NCBI GenBank assembly: GCA_963678075.2
Contig: CAXXPK010000003.1
Span: 682,001-746,000, forward strand
Source of the DNA: Oleispirillum sp963678075
Lineage (GTDB): Bacteria > Pseudomonadota > Alphaproteobacteria > Rhodospirillales > Rhodospirillaceae
Length of the DNA stretch: 64,000 nucleotides
Direction: 5' to 3'
Part shown: positions 9,003-16,944 of the stretch, one piece after another
Numbering within the stretch: the first letter of the stretch is position 1
How the letters are laid out: each line of letters opens with the position of its first letter
Notes under the pieces: model-generated
What the model was told of the DNA's origin: nothing
Database searches by the model: none
Seen by the model: the letters and a program-made list of their open reading frames with translations, nothing else
Made by a program: the position numbers and the translations under genes

Positions 9003-9661
9003 TTCCGTTCGCCCCTGTACTTGTCGAGCACGTTGACGTCGATGGTGTCGAACCGTTCGCGGATGCGGAACACGAACACGCCGAAGACGAAGAAGGCGAT
9101 CAAGACCGAGAAGGCGACACTGATTTCCACCACCAGGGGCATGCCCTTGGCCGCAGTTGCCGCTAGGATCAGCCCGTTTTCCATGGACATGAAGCCGACG
9201 ATCTGACTGATCGCGTTGCGTCGCATGATCATCATCAGCAGGCCCAGCAGGACGATCGCCAGCGAAAAGGCCAGATCCTCTCGGGTCTCCGCCGCCCGGG
9301 TTCCGGTCAGGGGGACGACGACCAGGATCGCCAACAGGGTCAGCAGAACGGCGGCGATCAGGGTCATGCCGACGCTGACCACGGTTTCGATGTCGCGGTG
9401 GATACCCAGCTTGCGGACGATGCGGCGCAGCGCCCGGGGAATGACCCCGGCCTTCATCACCAGGGCCATTCCGGCGGTGATGTAGAGGTGCGGCGCATCC
9501 TGGATGAAGGCCTGCCAGGCGACCGCCAGCGCCAGCACCAGGGCCTGGAACGCGAAGACGTTCAGAATCGGGAACATGCGGTCCTGGTACAGCAGCATGA
9601 AGCTGACCAGAAGCATCAGGCCGGAGAGGAAGTGGGTGACGTCGTAGCCGCTGGCGAACAT
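8999..9661 (-). CDS. hyfE: Hydrogenase-4-like membrane subunit HyfE
   Basis: This 220-residue membrane protein has about six to seven hydrophobic segments. I place the start at ATG 9659-9661 (MFASGYDVTHFLSGLMLLVS), overlapping the hyfC stop; the reading frame is open further upstream, but that part lies inside hyfC. Its C-terminal half (AISQIVGFMSMENGLILAAT) resembles NuoK/MnhC-type subunits with the conserved buried Glu in SMENG. It is expected to form part of the ion-translocating membrane arm. Confidence 0.85.
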   Translation of the reverse strand: MFASGYDVTHFLSGLMLLVSFMLLYQDRMFPILNVFAFQALVLALAVAWQAFIQDAPHLYITAGMALVMKAGVIPRALRRIVRKLGIHRDIETVVSVGMTLIAAVLLTLLAILVVVPLTGTRAAETREDLAFSLAIVLLGLLMMIMRRNAISQIVGFMSMENGLILAATAAKGMPLVVEISVAFSVLIAFFVFGVFVFRIRERFDTIDVNVLDKYRGERK

Positions 9662-10617
9662 CACATCCCCCGCGACACGAACAACAGGATCACCGCCAGG
9701 GTGGCGAAGACCCCGGCGATCGCCAGGAATTGCGGCACCCGGAAGACCCGCATCTTGGCTGCCGTGGTTTCGCCCACCGCCAGCAGGAAGGCGGCGACGG
9801 TCAGCTTGACGGCATAGATGCCCATGCCCGCCGCCATCGCTGGAAGCCTGGATCCGGGATCGGCCAGCCCGACCGGGAAGAACAGGCAGGCGATCAGCGA
9901 AACGTACAGCACCATCTTGACGCACGCCGCCAGTTCCATCAGGGCGAGATGGCGACCGGAATATTCCAGGATCATCGCCTCGTGCACCATGGTTAACTCC
10001 AGATGGGTGGCCGGATTATCGACCGGGATGCGGGCGTTTTCCGCCAGGGCGACGATCACCATGGCGACCAGGGCGAGGCCGAGGGAGACCCTCAGCCCGA
10101 TCGGCTGGTGCAGCAGGTGCAGCGCGATTTCCGACAACTGCGTGGTGCCCGCCACCAGGGCCGAGGTGAACACCACCAGCAGCATGGCGGGCTCGGCGAG
10201 GGAGGCGATCAGCATCTCGCGGGAAGAACCGATGCCGCCGAAACTGGTGCCGACGTCCAGCCCGGCCAGGACCAGGGCGAAGCGCGCGGTGCCCAACAGG
10301 GAAACGACGACGATGATGTCGGCGCTCCAGCCGAAGATCAATCCGGTGGCATAGGTCGGCACCAATGCCGCAGCGACCCAGGTGGTGGAAAACACCACGT
10401 AGGGCAGCATGCGGCACAGCCAGGATGCATTCTCGGCCATCAACGCTTCCTTGCGCAACAGCTTCCAAAGGTCGCGGTAGGGCTGGATGATCGAGGCGCC
10501 GCGGCGCAGCAGCAGGCGGGCCTTGATCTTGCGCGTCAGGCCGACCTGCAGGGGGGCGATTGCCACCACCAGCAGCATTTGCACGCCTTGCGCCAGAAGG
10601 GAGAACATCAGTTCCAT
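9661..10617 (-). CDS. hyfC: Hydrogenase-4-like membrane subunit HyfC (NuoH family)
   Basis: This 318-residue NuoH-like subunit anchors the peripheral arm to the membrane. The start is ATG 10615-10617 (MELMFSLLAQGVQMLLVVAI), which overlaps the hyfB stop by ten bases. The signature LTRKIKARLLLRRGASIIQP and the acidic loop ENARIPVDNPATHLELTMVH correspond to the conserved NuoH quinone/linker region. About eight hydrophobic segments are visible. The frame is intact and the length is normal for the family. Confidence 0.88.
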   Translation of the reverse strand: MELMFSLLAQGVQMLLVVAIAPLQVGLTRKIKARLLLRRGASIIQPYRDLWKLLRKEALMAENASWLCRMLPYVVFSTTWVAAALVPTYATGLIFGWSADIIVVVSLLGTARFALVLAGLDVGTSFGGIGSSREMLIASLAEPAMLLVVFTSALVAGTTQLSEIALHLLHQPIGLRVSLGLALVAMVIVALAENARIPVDNPATHLELTMVHEAMILEYSGRHLALMELAACVKMVLYVSLIACLFFPVGLADPGSRLPAMAAGMGIYAVKLTVAAFLLAVGETTAAKMRVFRVPQFLAIAGVFATLAVILLFVSRGM

Positions 10618-12623
10618 AGCGCGACCACCACAAGCAGAACGATCAGGGAGGCGAAGACCAGGGTGAGGTAGCGGCGGATGGTCAGGAATTGCAGCACGTT
10701 CAGCCGGACCGATACGGTCATCACCAGTTGGCTCAAGGGCGTGAAAAGGAGGTCCCACGCCGGGTCGCGGCTGGTCACCTTGAAGTGGGCGGGCGCGGTG
10801 CTGCCGGGGACCGGCATCTCGACATGCTCGCGCGCCTGGAACAGCACGCTGGCGAAGACCCGCCGCAACGGTTGCGAGAAGCTGCTGGCGGAGTATTGGG
10901 TCTCGGGCGAGGCGTCGGGGTAGCCGCAGTCCCAGGCGGGGCCCTTGCGCACCTGGCGCGAGGCGGTGTGGTGGATGACCCACGCCGTGCACAACGACGA
11001 GATGATGATGAAGAAGAAAATGATGAAGCCGTTGTACGAACTGCGCGTTTTGTTGATTGGGATCAGCGACAGCGGGGCCGGGCTGATCGACTGATCGGGC
11101 ATCGCTCCGCCGACCGCCAGCATCGCCACCGGGCGCAGGAATTCGACAACCAACGGCGACAGGATGCCCAGCAGCACGCACAAAGCCGCCGAAGCCGCCA
11201 TCGCCGCGATCGAGAGGCGGTCGGTTTCATGCGCCGTCGTCGCCGCGTCGGAACGGGCGCGTCCCAGGAAGGCGATGCCGAATGCCCGCACGAAACAGGC
11301 CGCCGCCAGCGCCGCCGAAATCGCCAGCACCGCCCCGGCCAGGGGAATCATGAAGCGGGCGATCGGCTGCGACAGCGCCGGGCTGGCCAGGACCGACTGG
11401 AACATCAGCCATTCCGAGGCGAAGCCGTTCAACGGCGGCAGGGCCGAAATCGCCGCCGATCCGACCAGAAACAACGCGGCGGTGATCGGCATGCGGTGGA
11501 TCAGCCCGCCCATGCGTTCGATGTCGCGTTCGCCGGTGGCGTGCAGGACGGCGCCCGCCGCCATGAACAGCAGCGATTTAAAGACGGCGTGGTTGAGGGT
11601 GTGGAACAGCGCGGCGCACAGCGCCAGGGCGGCGGCGCCGGGCAGGGCTTCGGCGCGGAAGATCAGGGCGAGGGCGAGACAGAAAAAGACGATGCCGATG
11701 TTTTCGACGGTGCTGTAGGCGAGGATGCGCTTGATGTCCTTTTGCAGCAGAGCGTAAAGCAACCCCAGAAAGGCGGTGGCGGTGGCCTGGATCAGAAGCG
11801 GCATTCCCCACCACCAGGCGGCCTCGCCGACCAGATCGAAGACGATGCGGATGAAGGCATAGATCGCGACCTTGGTCATCACGCCGCTCATCAGGGCGGA
11901 GACGTGGCTGGGCGCGGCGGGGTGGGCCTCGGGCAGCCAGACGTGCAGCGGCACCAGGCCTGCCTTCGATCCGGCCCCCAGGGTCGTCAACACGAAGGCG
12001 GCGGCGGCGCCCCAGACGGGTAAGTCGCGGCCGCGGGTCGCGTCGAAGGTATAGTCGCCGTCCGCTCCCGCCAGCACACCGAAGGCGAACAGCAGCATCA
12101 TGGTGCCGAAGCTGGCCATCACGAGATAGATGTACCCGGCGCGGGTGTTGGCGCTGCCGCGGTGGTCCGAAACCACCATCGCCCACGACGTCAGCGACAT
12201 GGTTTCCCACGACACCAGAAAGGAAAAGGCGTCGTCGGCCAGCGGCACCAACATCATCCCGGCCAGGAACGGTGGGTAGAACGGCAGGATGCGCCGGGGC
12301 TGGGGCTCGTGCAGGCCATAGCCCAGCGCGAAGACCGAGGCTAGAACTCCGCCCAGGCTGATCACGATCAGAAAGAAGCCCGACAGTGCGTCCAGGCGGA
12401 AATGGGCCGAGGTCCAGGGCAGGCCGACCGGCAGGGTCAGGCGGATTGCCTCGCCGCCGTGCAGCAGGTGGGTGAAGGACAGCCCCAGGATCGCGGCGCA
12501 GAAGATCGCGCAAAGTCCATAGATGCCGCGAATCCAAATGGTGGAGCGGACAGGGCTCAACGCAATCAGGGCGGTGATGCCAAGTCCGCCCAGGGCCGCC
12601 ATGATGCCGTCAAGAAACCCCAT
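10608..12623 (-). CDS. hyfB: Hydrogenase-4-like antiporter-like subunit HyfB (NuoL family)
   Basis: This 671-residue polytopic protein belongs to the NuoL/MrpA-like family. About 16 hydrophobic segments are visible. Conserved features include FLVSWETMSLTSWAMVVSDH with the TM5 Glu and GAGSKAGLVPLHVWLPEAHP with the TM7 Lys and HVWLPEAHPAAPSHVSALMS loop. The start is ATG 12621-12623, six bases after the XRE gene stop. It is the first structural gene of the operon and would be one of two ion-pumping modules with HyfF. Confidence 0.88.
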   Translation of the reverse strand: MGFLDGIMAALGGLGITALIALSPVRSTIWIRGIYGLCAIFCAAILGLSFTHLLHGGEAIRLTLPVGLPWTSAHFRLDALSGFFLIVISLGGVLASVFALGYGLHEPQPRRILPFYPPFLAGMMLVPLADDAFSFLVSWETMSLTSWAMVVSDHRGSANTRAGYIYLVMASFGTMMLLFAFGVLAGADGDYTFDATRGRDLPVWGAAAAFVLTTLGAGSKAGLVPLHVWLPEAHPAAPSHVSALMSGVMTKVAIYAFIRIVFDLVGEAAWWWGMPLLIQATATAFLGLLYALLQKDIKRILAYSTVENIGIVFFCLALALIFRAEALPGAAALALCAALFHTLNHAVFKSLLFMAAGAVLHATGERDIERMGGLIHRMPITAALFLVGSAAISALPPLNGFASEWLMFQSVLASPALSQPIARFMIPLAGAVLAISAALAAACFVRAFGIAFLGRARSDAATTAHETDRLSIAAMAASAALCVLLGILSPLVVEFLRPVAMLAVGGAMPDQSISPAPLSLIPINKTRSSYNGFIIFFFIIISSLCTAWVIHHTASRQVRKGPAWDCGYPDASPETQYSASSFSQPLRRVFASVLFQAREHVEMPVPGSTAPAHFKVTSRDPAWDLLFTPLSQLVMTVSVRLNVLQFLTIRRYLTLVFASLIVLLVVVALWN

Positions 12624-12628
12624 CGTGC

Positions 12629-12895
12629 CTAGCTCTCCATACCCGCTGGTCTCGCCCGCAAACGGACGCCCCGACCGCCGTCGCCGCTGACCGCCCCCTC
12701 GGCGATCAGTTCGATTCCCGCCTTTTCCAAGGCCGCGACCACCTTCATCAGGGAATCGACGATACCGCGGACGTTGCCGTCGCTGCTTTCCATGCGTTGG
12801 ATGGTGGGGACCGAAAGCCCCGCCATTTCCGCCAGTTCTCTCTGGTCGATGCCAAGCAGGGCACGCGCCGCCCGCAACTGCGCATTCGTCAGCAT
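12629..12895 (-). CDS. XRE-family transcriptional regulator
   Basis: This 88-residue protein consists mainly of a helix-turn-helix of the Cro/C1 type (RELAEMAGLSVPTIQRMESS). The preferred start is ATG 12893-12895 (MLTNAQLRAARALLGIDQRE); a TTG at 12920-12922 is an in-frame alternative. It directly precedes hyfB on the same strand, separated by five bases, so it is probably co-transcribed and may regulate its own operon. The ligand or signal is unknown. Proteins of this size often repress the promoter just upstream of themselves, where the AT-rich repeat-containing sequence lies. Confidence 0.8.
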   Translation of the reverse strand: MLTNAQLRAARALLGIDQRELAEMAGLSVPTIQRMESSDGNVRGIVDSLMKVVAALEKAGIELIAEGAVSGDGGRGVRLRARPAGMES

Positions 12896-12936
12896 GGTTC
12901 GGATCCCAAAGTTAACGTTCAATATGGCAATAGCGC

Positions 12937-12965
12937 ACCATAGAACCGCACAATTGATTGTTCAA
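12937..12965 (-). promoter_or_regulatory. Likely sigma-70 promoter for the XRE-hyf operon
   Basis: On the minus strand TTGAAC (12960-12965) and TATGGT (12937-12942) are separated by 17 bases and lie about 40 bases upstream of the XRE gene start. The surrounding stretch is clearly richer in A+T than the genes. Between it and the start lies TTGAACGTTAAC, a short symmetric sequence that could be an operator. The call is by pattern only. Confidence 0.5.
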
Positions 12966-13016
12966 ATATCATTTCAGGCTATTTACGCATGAGTCGTCCG
13001 CGGATTTTGCAGTGGT

Positions 13017-13045
13017 TTGACAAGGCCCTGTGTCCGTTTTACCGT
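13017..13045 (+). promoter_or_regulatory. Possible sigma-70 promoter for purC
   Basis: A perfect TTGACA (13017-13022) is followed after 17 bases by TACCGT (13040-13045), a weak -10 match. It lies about 95 bases upstream of the purC ATG. It is divergent from the XRE-hyf promoter, so the 245-base gap serves both transcription units. Confidence 0.45.
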
Positions 13046-13140
13046 CCCCGCTCGTCGGTGTGCCGGGCGCGGACGTCAATCTTGCCGTCCTGGGTGGGGG
13101 GTGCGATAACGGCGGATCGAATCCAACAAGGGGCCTGACC

Positions 13141-14118
13141 ATGCTTTCGGACGATCTTCTGCGCGCGGCGATTCCGGCGGTCCTGACCGAAGCCCATTTC
13201 CCGGAACTGCCCAACTATTATAAGGGCAAGGTCCGGGAAAATTACGATCTGCCGGACGGGTGGCGCATCCTGATTTCCACCGACCGGCAAAGCGCCTTCG
13301 ATCAGGTGCTGGCGGCGGTGCCGTTCAAGGGGCAGGTGTTGACCCAGACCGCGCGCTTCTGGTTCGAGAACACCGCCGACATCTGCCCCAATCACGTGCT
13401 GGATTATCCCGACCCCAATGTCGTGGTCGGGCAACGGCTCGACATGTTGCCGATCGAGGTGGTGGTGCGCGATTTCTTGACCGGTTCCACCGATACCTCG
13501 ATCTGGTCGATGTACAAGGCGGGCAAGCGGGCGATGTACGGCCTGGACTTTCCCAACGGCATGCTCAAGAACGACCGCCTGGACGCCACCGTCCTGACCC
13601 CCACCACAAAGGCGATGGAGGCGGGCGGCCACGACCATCCGATTTCCCCCGCCGAGATCGTCGCCCAGGGTCTGCTGACCCAGGCGCAGTGGGATAAGGT
13701 GGCGAAGATCTCCCTGGCCCTGTTCGCCCGAGGGCGCGACATCGCGGCGCGGAACGGCCTGATCCTGGTCGATACCAAGTTCGAATTCGGCACCGACAAA
13801 GAGGGGCGGATCACCCTGGCCGACGAAATCCTTACCCCCGACAGCAGCCGCTATTGGAAGGCGGATTCGTACGCCGGACGTCATGCGCGGGGCGCGGAAC
13901 CGGACAGCCTGGACAAGGAGTTCCTGCGGTTGTGGATCGCCTCGCGCTGCGCCCCCTACAAGGACCCGATCCCGGCGATCCCCGACGACACGTTGGTGGA
14001 TTTCTCCCGCCGTTACATCGCGTTGTTCGAGGCGGTGACCGGCAAGGCGTTCGAGGCGCCGCCCCGGGGCGAGGCGGTGAAGGATCGCATCCGTCGCAAC
14101 CTCGCTGCCTATTTCTGA
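13141..14118 (+). CDS. purC: Phosphoribosylaminoimidazole-succinocarboxamide synthase
   Basis: SAICAR synthase joins aspartate to CAIR with ATP in cytosolic purine synthesis. The protein is 325 residues, the long form of the family. Recognisable parts are YYKGKVRENYDLPDGWRILI at the N-terminus with the substrate-gripping Gly/Lys/Arg, the VVRDFLTGSTDTSIW block, and LVDTKFEFGTDKEGRITLAD with metal- and nucleotide-binding acidic residues. The start ATG 13141 follows AAGGGG by seven bases. The open frame extends further upstream, but that part lies in the promoter region. It is a single-gene unit bounded by a terminator. Confidence 0.95.
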   Translation: MLSDDLLRAAIPAVLTEAHFPELPNYYKGKVRENYDLPDGWRILISTDRQSAFDQVLAAVPFKGQVLTQTARFWFENTADICPNHVLDYPDPNVVVGQRLDMLPIEVVVRDFLTGSTDTSIWSMYKAGKRAMYGLDFPNGMLKNDRLDATVLTPTTKAMEAGGHDHPISPAEIVAQGLLTQAQWDKVAKISLALFARGRDIAARNGLILVDTKFEFGTDKEGRITLADEILTPDSSRYWKADSYAGRHARGAEPDSLDKEFLRLWIASRCAPYKDPIPAIPDDTLVDFSRRYIALFEAVTGKAFEAPPRGEAVKDRIRRNLAAYF

Positions 14119-14135
14119 CGATTTTTCAATCCATT

Positions 14136-14170
14136 AAAAGCCTCCGCCATAGGGCGGGGCTTTTGTTTTG
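14136..14170 (+). terminator. Rho-independent terminator after purC
   Basis: AAAAGCCTCCGCC and GGGCGGGGCTTTT form a GC-rich stem with a short loop, followed by TTTTGTTTT. It starts about 18 bases after the purC stop. The A-run on the left arm means it could also act on the opposite strand, but no minus-strand gene ends here. Confidence 0.85.
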
Positions 14171-14180
14171 CGTGGCGTCG

Positions 14181-14200
14181 TTATGAACGCACGTTCATTT
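14181..14200. promoter_or_regulatory. Palindromic operator site 1 of the DUF134 operon
   Basis: TTATGAAC-GCAC-GTTCATTT contains a perfect inverted repeat ATGAACG/CGTTCAT around a two-base centre. The same half-site pattern recurs at 14230-14249, 49 bases away centre to centre. Both lie between the purC terminator and the DUF134 gene. The obvious candidate binder is the DUF134 helix-turn-helix protein encoded immediately downstream. Confidence 0.6.
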
Positions 14201-14229
14201 CGCTTGCCTTTTCGCGAGAACGGCGGCAA

Positions 14230-14249
14230 TTATGAACTTGTGCTCATAA
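14230..14249. promoter_or_regulatory. Palindromic operator site 2 of the DUF134 operon
   Basis: TTATGAAC-TTGT-GCTCATAA is an imperfect palindrome with arms of eight bases and one mismatch. It shares TTATGAAC-N4-GYTCAT with site 1. It ends 13 bases before the DUF134 ATG and adjoins the AGGAGG ribosome binding site, so a bound protein would block transcription or translation start directly. Confidence 0.6.
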
Positions 14250-14262
14250 CCAGGAGGCCGTG

Positions 14263-15162
14263 ATGCCGCGTCCGCGCAAGTGCCGCACCGTCCGCGAGGA
14301 GATGCCGGTACGTTTTTTCAAGCCGCAGGGAGTGCCGATGCACGAACTCCAAGGATTGGTTCTGCCCCTCGACGGTTTGGAAGCGCTGCGTCTGGCCGAC
14401 GCCGAGGGGCTGGAACACGTCGCCGCCGCCGAGCTGATGGGAATTTCACGACCGACCTTTTCCCGTCTTCTGGCGTCGGCGCGGACCACGGTGGCGACGG
14501 CGCTGAGCCGTGGCCGGGCGATCCGCGTCGAGAGCGGCGCGGTGGCCTTGGCCGCACCCGGAGACGACGAAACCGGTTGCGGGCGGGGCCTGCGTCGGCG
14601 TCGCGGCCATCGCGTCGGCGGCGGGGGCGTCACGGCGCCGCCGGAGATGGTGAGCTTCGATGAAATTCAGGAGGATGAAATGCCCAATCGAGATGGAAGT
14701 GGACCGCACCGTGGGCGCGGAGAGGGTGGCTGCGGTGGAGGACAGCGTGGCCGGGGACGCGGCTTCGGCGGTGGCCGGTTCGGTGGCTCCTCGACCGTGA
14801 TGCCGGTCGAGGAACGGGCGGCGCCGCCGGTCGTTGACCTGGGGCTGGTGGCGGTCAGCGCGCACGGAGAGGGTTTGATGGCGGAGGTCGATCCCCGCTT
14901 CGGACGGGCGGCCGGGTTCGTCCTGTCGGATGCGGCGGGCACGGTGGCCGGATACATCGACAATGGCGCCGGCGGCGCCATGGGGCAGGGAGCCGGACTG
15001 GCCGCCGCCGAGGCGGTGGCGCGGGCCGGGGTTCGCACCCTGCTGACCGGACAGGTGGGGCCGAAGGCCGCCGCCGCGCTGGCCGCCGCCGGGGTGAGGG
15101 TGGTCGAGGGCTGTGCCGGAATGACGGTGGCCGAGGCCTTGTGCAAGGCGGCTTCCGCATGA
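14263..15162 (+). CDS. DUF134 regulator fused to DUF5320-like segment and DIM (NifX-like) domain
   Basis: The 299-residue frame has three parts. Residues 1 to about 95 are a DUF134 DNA-binding domain (MPRPRKCRTVREEMPVRFFK, then helix-turn-helix HVAAAELMGISRPTFSRLLA). Residues 140-180 form a Gly/Arg-rich stretch opening with MPNRDGSGPHRGRG, like the start of DUF5320 proteins. Residues 190-299 are a dinitrogenase iron-molybdenum-cofactor-type domain. The start ATG 14263 follows AGGAGG. An internal ATG at 14680 is preceded by its own AGGAGG (14669-14674) five bases upstream, so the DIM protein may also be made alone. Either a stop codon was lost between two genes or both products are made. Confidence 0.8.
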   Translation: MPRPRKCRTVREEMPVRFFKPQGVPMHELQGLVLPLDGLEALRLADAEGLEHVAAAELMGISRPTFSRLLASARTTVATALSRGRAIRVESGAVALAAPGDDETGCGRGLRRRRGHRVGGGGVTAPPEMVSFDEIQEDEMPNRDGSGPHRGRGEGGCGGGQRGRGRGFGGGRFGGSSTVMPVEERAAPPVVDLGLVAVSAHGEGLMAEVDPRFGRAAGFVLSDAAGTVAGYIDNGAGGAMGQGAGLAAAEAVARAGVRTLLTGQVGPKAAAALAAAGVRVVEGCAGMTVAEALCKAASA

Positions 15163-16070
15163 TCGTCGCGGTCGCCAGCGGCAAGGGTGGCACCGGCAAG
15201 ACTACGGTGGCGGCGGCGCTGGCCCGGCTATGGCCGGGGCGGCGCGTTGCCGTCGATCTGGATGTCGAGGCGCCGAACTTGCACCTGTTCCTGGCCCCCG
15301 CGCTTTCGGGTCATGCACCGGAAGCGCTGACGGTGCCCGTGGTGGCGCATCCCGAACGCTGCACCGGATGCGGGGCTTGTTCGGACATCTGCGCGTTCAA
15401 GGCGGTGCTGGTCGTCGGCGATTTTCCGGTGGTCTTCCCCGAAATGTGCCATGCCTGCGGCGGCTGTTTCGAGGTTTGCCGCGAGGGGGTGTTTGCGCGG
15501 GGCCTTCGTCCGTTGGGAGAGGTGCGCTGGGGGCGGGTTCCCGCCGTGGGCGGTGACTTCGATTTCCTGATGGGCGAGATGCGGGTCGGCGAGGCGATGA
15601 GCCCGCCGCTGATTCGCGCGGTGACGCGGCGCCTGATCGAGAGCCTGGAACCGGGCGTTGACGTGGTGATCGATGCGCCGCCCGGCACCACCTGCGCGGC
15701 GATGGCGGCGGTGCGTCCCGCCGATGTGGTGGTCCTGGTGACCGAGCCGACGCCCTTCGGGTTGCACAATCTCGATCTAGCCTGGCAGGCGTTTTCGACA
15801 TTCGGGCGTCCGGCGGGGGTGGTGATCAACCGCGCTGGCGGCGGCGGGGCGGAGGGCGACGCGGCGGTTGAAACCTGGTGCGCGCACCACGGTTTGCCGA
15901 TCCTGGCGCATCTGCCGTTCGACCGGGCGGTGGCGCAGGCCTATGCCCGGGGCGTTCCCGCCGACGCGGTGTCGCCCGGAACCCATGCCGCCTTTATCGA
16001 TTTGATCGTCCGGGTGCGCGATCTGGCGCGATCGTCCCTTCCGTTGGAGACTTCCGATGCCCGCGTTTGA
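15159..16070 (+). CDS. MinD/Mrp-type ATPase with inserted two-cluster ferredoxin domain (first)
   Basis: This 303-residue protein is a P-loop ATPase of the MinD/ParA/NBP35 class with a ferredoxin insert. The deviant Walker A is SGKGGTGKTTVAAALARLWP at the N-terminus. Two [4Fe-4S] motifs follow, CTGCGACSDIC and CHACGGCFEVC, and the later VIDAPPGTTCAAMAAV is the switch region. I start it at ATG 15159, overlapping the previous stop as ATGA; an upstream in-frame ATG at 15141 is less likely. Such proteins come in pairs beside DIM proteins in operons for metal-sulfur clusters such as the Mo-Cu orange protein of Desulfovibrio. Confidence 0.88.
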   Translation: MIVAVASGKGGTGKTTVAAALARLWPGRRVAVDLDVEAPNLHLFLAPALSGHAPEALTVPVVAHPERCTGCGACSDICAFKAVLVVGDFPVVFPEMCHACGGCFEVCREGVFARGLRPLGEVRWGRVPAVGGDFDFLMGEMRVGEAMSPPLIRAVTRRLIESLEPGVDVVIDAPPGTTCAAMAAVRPADVVVLVTEPTPFGLHNLDLAWQAFSTFGRPAGVVINRAGGGGAEGDAAVETWCAHHGLPILAHLPFDRAVAQAYARGVPADAVSPGTHAAFIDLIVRVRDLARSSLPLETSDARV

Positions 16071-16944
16071 ACTGACCATCCTCAGCGGCAAGGGCGGTAC
16101 CGGCAAGACCTCGGTTTCCGCCGCCTTCGCGCGGCTGGCGGGGCAGGCGGTGATCTGCGACCTGGATGTCGATGCCTCGGACCTGCCGCTTTTGTTGCCG
16201 CATCGGGTGCAGCGGGAACAGGCCTTCGACTCCGGCCATATCGCCGCGTTTGATCAAGACCTTTGCCGTGATTGCGGTCGCTGCGTCGCCTATTGCCACT
16301 TCGATGCGCTATCCGAAGGTGGCGACGGTATCGTCTTCGATCCGACGCGGTGCGAAGGCTGCGGCGTGTGCGCCCATTTCTGCCGTCCCGGCGCCCTGAC
16401 CATGCATCCGCGACGGTGCGGCGCGTGGTTCGCCTCGGAAACCGCGTTCGGGCCGATGCTGCACGCGCGGCTCGACCCCGGCGCCGAGAATTCCGGCAAG
16501 TTAATCGCCCTGCTGCGGCAAGAGGCGTCCCGCACCGCCGATGAACGGGGGCTTCCCCTGATCCTGAGCGATGGTCCCCCCGGCATCGGTTGCCCGGCGA
16601 TCAGCGCGGTCGGCGGCAGCGGCTTTGCCGTCCTGGTTACCGAGCCCACGCCTTCCGGCATCGCCGATCTGGTGCGGGCCGCTGATCTTTGCGGGCATTT
16701 TTCGGTTCCCGCCGGGATACTCCTCAACAAGGCCGATCTTGATGCCGGGCGGGCCGATGAAGTGGCGGCCTTGGCGAGGGATCGCGGCCTGCCGCTTCTG
16801 GCGCGCATTCCCTTCGCCGAGGGCGCGATGCGCGCCCTGGTCGCCGGGAAGACCCTTCTCGACGTGCCGCAAACCGCCATGGCGTTGCAGGACGCGTGGC
16901 AAGCTGTTTCTCAACGATTGCACAACCAAGAAAAAGACCAATGA
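16057..16944 (+). CDS. MinD/Mrp-type ATPase with ferredoxin domain (second)
   Basis: This 295-residue paralogue of the preceding gene overlaps it by 14 bases. The Walker A is LSGKGGTGKTSVSAAFARLA, the ferredoxin insert has CRDCGRCVAYC and CEGCGVCAHFC, and SDGPPGIGCPAISAV is the switch region. The two ATPases probably act as a heterodimer that assembles or inserts a metal cluster in the cytoplasm. The start ATG 16057 is the usual one for the family, close to Walker A. Confidence 0.88.
   Translation: MPAFELTILSGKGGTGKTSVSAAFARLAGQAVICDLDVDASDLPLLLPHRVQREQAFDSGHIAAFDQDLCRDCGRCVAYCHFDALSEGGDGIVFDPTRCEGCGVCAHFCRPGALTMHPRRCGAWFASETAFGPMLHARLDPGAENSGKLIALLRQEASRTADERGLPLILSDGPPGIGCPAISAVGGSGFAVLVTEPTPSGIADLVRAADLCGHFSVPAGILLNKADLDAGRADEVAALARDRGLPLLARIPFAEGAMRALVAGKTLLDVPQTAMALQDAWQAVSQRLHNQEKDQ

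Noticed and set aside
5507..12623. Functional formate hydrogenlyase or NiFe hydrogenase
   Set aside because: Large-subunit ligand spacing is abnormal at both sites, and no formate dehydrogenase, ferredoxin subunit or maturation genes are in the window.
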